Below are positions 59,830 to 64,000 of a stretch of DNA of 64,000 nt, piece by piece. Both the position numbers and the translations under genes were made by a program. The notes beneath the pieces were generated by a model. It did no database searches. It saw only the letters and a program-made list of their open reading frames with translations, and was not told the DNA's origin. This DNA is from JAIBJN01 sp963838795 (GTDB lineage Bacteria > Actinomycetota > Thermoleophilia > Gaiellales > Gaiellaceae), in the NCBI GenBank assembly GCA_963838795.1, contig CAWISL010000018.1, forward strand, positions 124,001 to 188,000. The letters run 5' to 3'. Within the stretch, counting starts at the first letter, position 1, and each line of letters begins with the position of its first letter.

Positions 59830-60181
59830 AGAAGGTGTCCTCGTCCGAGTAGGCTGGCGCGCAACAGCAGAGGAAGCGCAAGTCGCCGCCGGGGCCGGCT
59901 CGGATCTCGTGCCAGGCGCGCGGCGGGATGAGGACGGCGTCCCCTCGACCGACGTCACACTCGTCGCCGTCGACCTCCATCCGGCCGAAGCCGTCGAGCA
60001 CCACATAGATCTCTTCTGTTCGAGCGTGATAGTGGCGCCGCGTTCGAGCGCCGGCCACGAGTGTCGCCTCCGCGAGACTCTGCCCGGAGGCGCCACCGAG
60101 GCGCGCGTCGAGGAGGACGCGGATGGTCGAGCCGTCGAGCGTCGTGAACGCTTCGGCCTGCTCGCGGCTCCGCACCTCCAC
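59822..60181 (-). CDS. Single-domain cupin protein
   Basis: 119 residues: RRHYHARTEEIYVVLDGFGRMEVDG is the first cupin motif with metal-type histidines and glutamate; GDAVLIPPRAWHEIRAG holds the second. Probable metal-binding small-molecule enzyme or sensor. The GTG start shares one base with the stop of the HEAT gene (TAGTG), and the stop overlaps the ankyrin start. Function in glycine metabolism not evident. Confidence 0.88.
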   Translation of the reverse strand: MEVRSREQAEAFTTLDGSTIRVLLDARLGGASGQSLAEATLVAGARTRRHYHARTEEIYVVLDGFGRMEVDGDECDVGRGDAVLIPPRAWHEIRAGPGGDLRFLCCCAPAYSDEDTFFE

Positions 60182-60921
60182 TAGGCACCCCTCGCCCGCA
60201 GGGTCGCCGCTGCCGACCCGGCCGCGTCGCGCTCCTCGCGCTCGTCGGCTGTCGCCGCGCGTTGGTCGATGAAACCGAGGACGCTGGTATCGCCGGCCTC
60301 AGCGAGGGCCTTCATCGCCGCGATCCTCTCGACGGCCGAGCTCGAGTGCAGCCTGCGCCTCAGGTCCGGGAGTGCCAGCCGGATCGCTTCCGGGCCGAGG
60401 CCCACAACCGCGGAGACCGCGGCGTCGCGCACCTCCGGGACACGGTCCCGAGTCAACGAGAGGACGAGCCTCGTTCCGCCCTCCCCGAGGATCTCAGCGG
60501 CCGCGGCCGGAATCCATGCGCGCACGCGGCTGTCGGCGTGCCGCGAAAGAGCGTCCAGCACGACCGCTGCGCGGCCGCGATCCTTGCGGAGCAGGTCGAG
60601 CTCGCGGGCCAACGCCGTTTCGCCCTCAGGCCCGGCCTCGATCGCGGCGGCGATGGCGTCTGCGCGGTCGTCTCGCCAGAGACCCTCGAGCCGCGCGAGC
60701 GTCCGACGCGTCCAGCCCCTCTCCGCGAAGCGACGGCGAACAGCCTGCTGAAGATCGTCCTCGTCGGCGGCCCGTTCGAGGAGCACCTCCTGCAACGCCA
60801 GTCGCTCATCGGAGCTCATCCCTTCCGCCATGCGCTCGACCGCGGCGATGAACTCGTTGCCGTCGAGTGCCTGCGAGAGGGCGTCAACGCGCACTCCGAT
60901 CTCCCGCTTGGCAGAGGTCAC
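60181..60921 (-). CDS. HEAT-like repeat protein
   Basis: 246 residues, nearly all helical. The later half reads as HEAT/Armadillo-like repeats (DRVPEVRDAAVSAVVGLGPEAIRLALPDLRRRL, read in parts; SSAVERIAAMKALAEAGDTSVLGFI). The first half is a helical region (LARLEGLWRDDRADAIAAAIE). No enzymatic motif. GTG start overlaps the gcvPB stop (GTGA), indicating co-translation with the glycine decarboxylase subunits. Possibly a scaffold; there is no evidence for more. Confidence 0.82.
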   Translation of the reverse strand: MTSAKREIGVRVDALSQALDGNEFIAAVERMAEGMSSDERLALQEVLLERAADEDDLQQAVRRRFAERGWTRRTLARLEGLWRDDRADAIAAAIEAGPEGETALARELDLLRKDRGRAAVVLDALSRHADSRVRAWIPAAAAEILGEGGTRLVLSLTRDRVPEVRDAAVSAVVGLGPEAIRLALPDLRRRLHSSSAVERIAAMKALAEAGDTSVLGFIDQRAATADEREERDAAGSAAATLRARGA

Positions 60922-62417
60922 GCGCCCTTTTGTGCCTCGAGCGGCTCGCCGGCGGCCCGCTTGGGCTCCGTGCCCGGATGCTCGTCGAATCCGTACTTGA
61001 CGATGGCGCGCTTCGCAGCCTTGACCTCGTCGAGACGCCGCACCGGCCGCCGGTGCGGGGCGTCCTTCAGCGCCCGCGGATCGGAGGCCGCCTCGTCGGC
61101 GATATCGCGCATCGCGTGGATGAATTCATCGAGGGTCTCCTTGGCCTCGGTCTCGGTCGGCTCGATCATCAGGGCCTCGGGAACGACGAGTGGGAAGTAG
61201 ATCGTGGGCGGATGGAACCCGTGGTCCATCAACCCCTTGGCAACGTCGAGGGCGGTGATTCCATGGTCTCGCTTGAGGTTCCGCGCCGAGAGGACGAACT
61301 CGTGCATGCAGAGCCGGTCGAACGGGAGGTCGTAGACGTCCCGCAGCCGGGCCAGGAGGTAGTTCGCGTTCAGCACCGCCACCTCGGACATCTCGCGGAG
61401 CGAAGGCCCGTAGGCTCGAATGAACGCGTAGGAGCGCACGAACACGCCGAACGGACCGCAGTAGCCACGCACCTTCCCGATGGTCTTCGGCCGATCGAAG
61501 TCGAGGCGGAACTCCTCGCCGTCGCGCACGATCGCGGGAACCGGCAGATAGGGCTCGAGAATGTCGCGGACGGCGATCGGCCCGCCTCCGGGCCCGCCGC
61601 CGCCGTGTGGCTGCGAGAACGTCTTGTGCAGGTTGATGTGGACGATGTCGAACCCCATGTCCCCGGGCCGCGAGATCCCGCAGACGGCGTTCAGGTTCGC
61701 GCCGTCGTAGTAGAGGAGCGCGCCGGCCTCATGGAAGATGGCGGAGACCTCTTCGATGTGCTCGTCGAAGAGGCCGAGCGTCGACGGGTTCGTGAGCATG
61801 AGCCCGGCCGTTCGCTCATCAACCTTCGTCCTCAGGTCGGCGAGATCGAGGTTCCCGCGCTCGTCAGTCTCCACCTTCTGGAGCTCGAAGCCGGCCATGG
61901 CGACGCTGGCTGGGTTCGTGCCGTGGGCGGTGTCTGCGGTGATGACGACGCGCCGCTGGTCGGATTCGCCGCGGTCGGCGAAATACGCGCGCATGAGCAT
62001 CAAGCCGGTGAGCTCGCCCTGGGAACCGGCCGCCGGCTGAAGCGAGACAGCATGGAGGCCGCATACCTCGACCAGGATCTCCTGCAACCGCCACATGAGC
62101 TCGAGTGCGCCCTGTGCGCCCTCCTCCTCCTGGCATGGATGCAGATCGCGGAAGCCTGGCAGATTGACGACGCGCTCGTTCACCCGCGGGTTGTGCTTCA
62201 TCGTGCAGGAGCCAAGCGGGTAGAAACCCGTGTCGACGCCGAAGTTCCGGTCGGCGAGCGCCGTGAAGTGGCGCACGAGCTCGGGCTCGGAGATCTCCGG
62301 CAGACGCGGCGGCGTGCGGCGGGCCAGCTCCTCCGGGACCTCGGCTTTCGGAAGCTCGGAGCTCGGAAGCGTGCCGGCACGGCGGCCGGGCTTTGACTTC
62401 TCGAAGATGAGCTTCAT
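60918..62417 (-). CDS. gcvPB: Glycine dehydrogenase (decarboxylating) subunit 2
   Basis: 499 residues of the split P-protein. The PLP-binding lysine is in HINLHKTFSQPHGGGGPGGG, near the Gly-rich loop; the N-terminus carries the substrate and cofactor sites (GFYPLGSCTMKHNPRVNE) and PAAGSQGELTGLMLMRAY. Together with GcvPA it decarboxylates glycine and transfers the aminomethyl group to GcvH. ATG start overlaps the gcvPA stop (ATGA). Full length. Confidence 0.97.
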   Translation of the reverse strand: MKLIFEKSKPGRRAGTLPSSELPKAEVPEELARRTPPRLPEISEPELVRHFTALADRNFGVDTGFYPLGSCTMKHNPRVNERVVNLPGFRDLHPCQEEEGAQGALELMWRLQEILVEVCGLHAVSLQPAAGSQGELTGLMLMRAYFADRGESDQRRVVITADTAHGTNPASVAMAGFELQKVETDERGNLDLADLRTKVDERTAGLMLTNPSTLGLFDEHIEEVSAIFHEAGALLYYDGANLNAVCGISRPGDMGFDIVHINLHKTFSQPHGGGGPGGGPIAVRDILEPYLPVPAIVRDGEEFRLDFDRPKTIGKVRGYCGPFGVFVRSYAFIRAYGPSLREMSEVAVLNANYLLARLRDVYDLPFDRLCMHEFVLSARNLKRDHGITALDVAKGLMDHGFHPPTIYFPLVVPEALMIEPTETEAKETLDEFIHAMRDIADEAASDPRALKDAPHRRPVRRLDEVKAAKRAIVKYGFDEHPGTEPKRAAGEPLEAQKGA

Positions 62418-63745
62418 TCCGTCACCTCGGCCAGCACCTCGGCCAGCCGGTCGATGTCGGTTGGGCTGCGCTTCTCGGTGAACGCGACGAGCAAGGCGTC
62501 GTCGAGGCCCGCGTAGTCTCGTCCGAGCGCGTAGCCGGGATGGACACCGCGCGCGCGGGCCTCACGGACGACGTCCTTCGCGCTCCGTCCGACGCGAACG
62601 GCAAACTCCTTGAACGTTGCCTGTTCCGGAAACACGAGCGGAAGCCCGAGCTTCTCCTTCGCGTACTCACCGAGGCTCATGCAGGTCTCCCCCAGCTCGC
62701 GCAAGCCCTGCGGGCCGAGCCACGACAAGTGGACGAGACCGGCCAGCGCGAGAAGCGTCTGGTTCGTCGTGATGTTCGAGGTCGCCTTCTCGCGGCGGAT
62801 GTGCTGTTCACGGGTCTGCAGGGTCAGGACATAACCCCGCTCACCGCGAAGGTCGGTCGTTTCGCCGACGATGCGTCCTGGCATGCGGCGGACGAACTCG
62901 GAGCGAGCGGCGATGAATCCGTAGTGCGGGCCGCCGTACGCCTGGTAGTTCCCGGCGCTCTGCCCTTCGCCGATGGCAAGCGCACAACCGTATGCCCCGG
63001 GGGCTTCCAGCACGCCGAGAGACACGGGATCGACGTGTGCGACGGGCAGCGAGCCGGCCTCGCTCGCCACCGCGGCGAGCTCTGGGGCGGGCTCCAGGCA
63101 GCCGAAGAAGTTCGGCTGCTGGAAGATGACGCACGCAGCGTCGGCCGCCGCCGTGCGAAGCTCGTCGGGGTCGGTGATGCCCGCGCTGTGCGGCACCTCG
63201 ACAACCTCGAGACCGAACCCGGGCGCATAGGTCTTCACGACCTGGCGCACCTGAGGGTTCACGGCTTCGCAGAGGACGACCTTGTCGCGGCCGGTGACGT
63301 GCTTGGCGACGAAGCAGGCGTCGGCGGCAACGGTGGTCCCGTCGTACCCTGATGCGTTCGAGACATCCATGCCGGTCAGCTCGCAGATGACCGTCTGGTA
63401 TTCGAAGATCGCCTGCAGCACCCCCTGGCTCATCTCGGGCTGATACGGCGTGTACGCGGTCAGGAACTCGCCGCGCGAGAGGACGGCGTCGACCACGGCG
63501 GGGACGTAGTGGTCGTAGATGCCGGCGCCCAGGAAGGAGAGCTCTTTACCGGTGTCGATGTTTCGGTCGGCGAGCTCGGTCAGGTGGGCGACGATCTCCT
63601 GCTCGGAGAGCGCCGGCTCGAGATCGAGTTCCCGCTCGAAGCGAACCCCCGCCGGGATGTCCCGAAAGAGCTCGTCGACTGACGTGATTCCGATCGCGGC
63701 GAGCATCGCGTCGCGGTCGGCTTCCGTGAGCGAGAGGTAGCTCAC
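62414..63745 (-). CDS. gcvPA: Glycine dehydrogenase (decarboxylating) subunit 1
   Basis: 443 residues of the split P-protein, the non-lysine half: FLGAGIYDHYVPAVVDAVLSRGEFLTAYTPYQPEMSQGVLQAIFEYQT (read in parts) and DVSNASGYDGTTVAADAC. GTG start overlaps the gcvH stop (GTGA) and its stop overlaps gcvPB. With GcvPB, GcvH and GcvT it forms the glycine-cleavage system, producing 5,10-methylene-THF, CO2, NH3 and NADH. gcvT is not in the visible part. Confidence 0.97.
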   Translation of the reverse strand: MSYLSLTEADRDAMLAAIGITSVDELFRDIPAGVRFERELDLEPALSEQEIVAHLTELADRNIDTGKELSFLGAGIYDHYVPAVVDAVLSRGEFLTAYTPYQPEMSQGVLQAIFEYQTVICELTGMDVSNASGYDGTTVAADACFVAKHVTGRDKVVLCEAVNPQVRQVVKTYAPGFGLEVVEVPHSAGITDPDELRTAAADAACVIFQQPNFFGCLEPAPELAAVASEAGSLPVAHVDPVSLGVLEAPGAYGCALAIGEGQSAGNYQAYGGPHYGFIAARSEFVRRMPGRIVGETTDLRGERGYVLTLQTREQHIRREKATSNITTNQTLLALAGLVHLSWLGPQGLRELGETCMSLGEYAKEKLGLPLVFPEQATFKEFAVRVGRSAKDVVREARARGVHPGYALGRDYAGLDDALLVAFTEKRSPTDIDRLAEVLAEVTE

Positions 63746-64000
63746 TGGGCGGCCAGGAGCCCCCGGTACGCCTCGGCGTCCAGAAGCTCGTCGACCTCCG
63801 ACGGATCGGAGAGCCGGATACGAACGAGCCAGCCGTCGCCGTGCGGGTCGCCGTTGATCGTCTCCGGTTCCGAGACGACCTTGGCGTTCACCTCCGCGAC
63901 GTTGCCGGAGAGCGGCGCAATGACCTCGCTCACGGCCTTGACTGACTCCACCTCGCCGTAGCTCTCGCCTCTCGCGACCGAGGAGCCTTCCTCGGGCGGC
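63742..64000 (-). CDS. gcvH: Glycine cleavage H protein, N-terminus cut by window
   Basis: The visible 85 residues read PPEEGSSVARGESYGEVESV then KAVSEVIAPLSGNVAEVN; the lysine in ESVKAVS is the lipoylation site. It shuttles the aminomethyl group between GcvP and GcvT. Overlaps gcvPA by GTGA. The beginning of the gene lies outside the window. Confidence 0.95.
   Translation of the reverse strand, partial: PPEEGSSVARGESYGEVESVKAVSEVIAPLSGNVAEVNAKVVSEPETINGDPHGDGWLVRIRLSDPSEVDELLDAEAYRGLLAAQ

Overview
The window is GC-rich, densely packed bacterial chromosome. GTG starts are common, many gene junctions are 4-nt GTGA/ATGA stop-start overlaps, -10 boxes follow TANNNT, and several protein types (DUF6458-, DUF7144- and DivIVA-like, PPOX/F420-type, HxlR-SCP2) point to Actinomycetota. 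A deep lineage such as Thermoleophilia (Gaiellales/Solirubrobacterales) is my inference, not something proved here. There is no integrase, transposase, rRNA or CRISPR array.

Layout. 1-3.6 kb: aspS-hisS-metallo-hydrolase operon (minus). 3.7-11.3 kb: a histidine-degradation block (glutamate formimidoyltransferase-like gene, PPOX protein, secreted protein, hutH, hutU, hutI, two small membrane proteins). 11.4-15.1 kb: two half-ABC exporters whose ATP sites are complementary, as in heterodimeric exporters. 15.1-16.8 kb: membrane protein, unusual HD-fold protein, tRNA-Gln. 16.9-29 kb: accessory stretch around tRNA-Gln and tRNA-Glu with two tandem DivIVA-like coiled-coil proteins, secreted proteins and lipoproteins, very short membrane peptides, hairpins, dispersed repeats and a decayed tRNA 3' end; ordinary transporters lie inside it (20.9-23.9 kb). 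29-36.4 kb: DHFR-like reductase, ECF sigma/membrane anti-sigma pair, PQQ-type sugar dehydrogenase, MFS transporter, HxlR regulator divergent from a double VOC protein. 36.5-40.1 kb: envelope-type set: 50-aa membrane peptide, NoeA-like methyltransferase, membrane sulfatase/phosphoglycerol-transferase-like enzyme. 40.1-44.9 kb: XRE regulator with a palindromic operator, DUF2339 protein, flippase-like protein, small membrane protein. 44.9-46.2 kb: gltX. 46.2-49.5 kb: AT-richer gene graveyard with TIR, PH-like, Lsr2-like and monooxygenase-tail fragments. 49.5-58.9 kb: endonuclease IV, Cys-rich protein, HAD hydrolase, Ca2+/H+ antiporter, MacB-like ABC transporter with a frameshifted permease, threonine aldolase, MFS exporter and MarR regulator. 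59.3-64 kb: glycine-cleavage operon gcvH-gcvPA-gcvPB continuing into HEAT, cupin and ankyrin genes.

How it works together. Histidine goes to urocanate, imidazolonepropionate and formiminoglutamate, and the FtcD-like enzyme can pass the formimino group to tetrahydrofolate; the glycine-cleavage system also feeds one-carbon units to folate. Many genes carry a TANNNT box only 6-9 nt before the start codon, suggesting frequent leaderless mRNAs; SD sequences appear mainly in the accessory genes. The least explained parts are the envelope triad at 36.5-40.1 kb, the repeat-flanked accessory genes at 18.6 and 25.2 kb, the operator-controlled XRE-DUF2339 pair, and the C-free tract bordering the decayed island.
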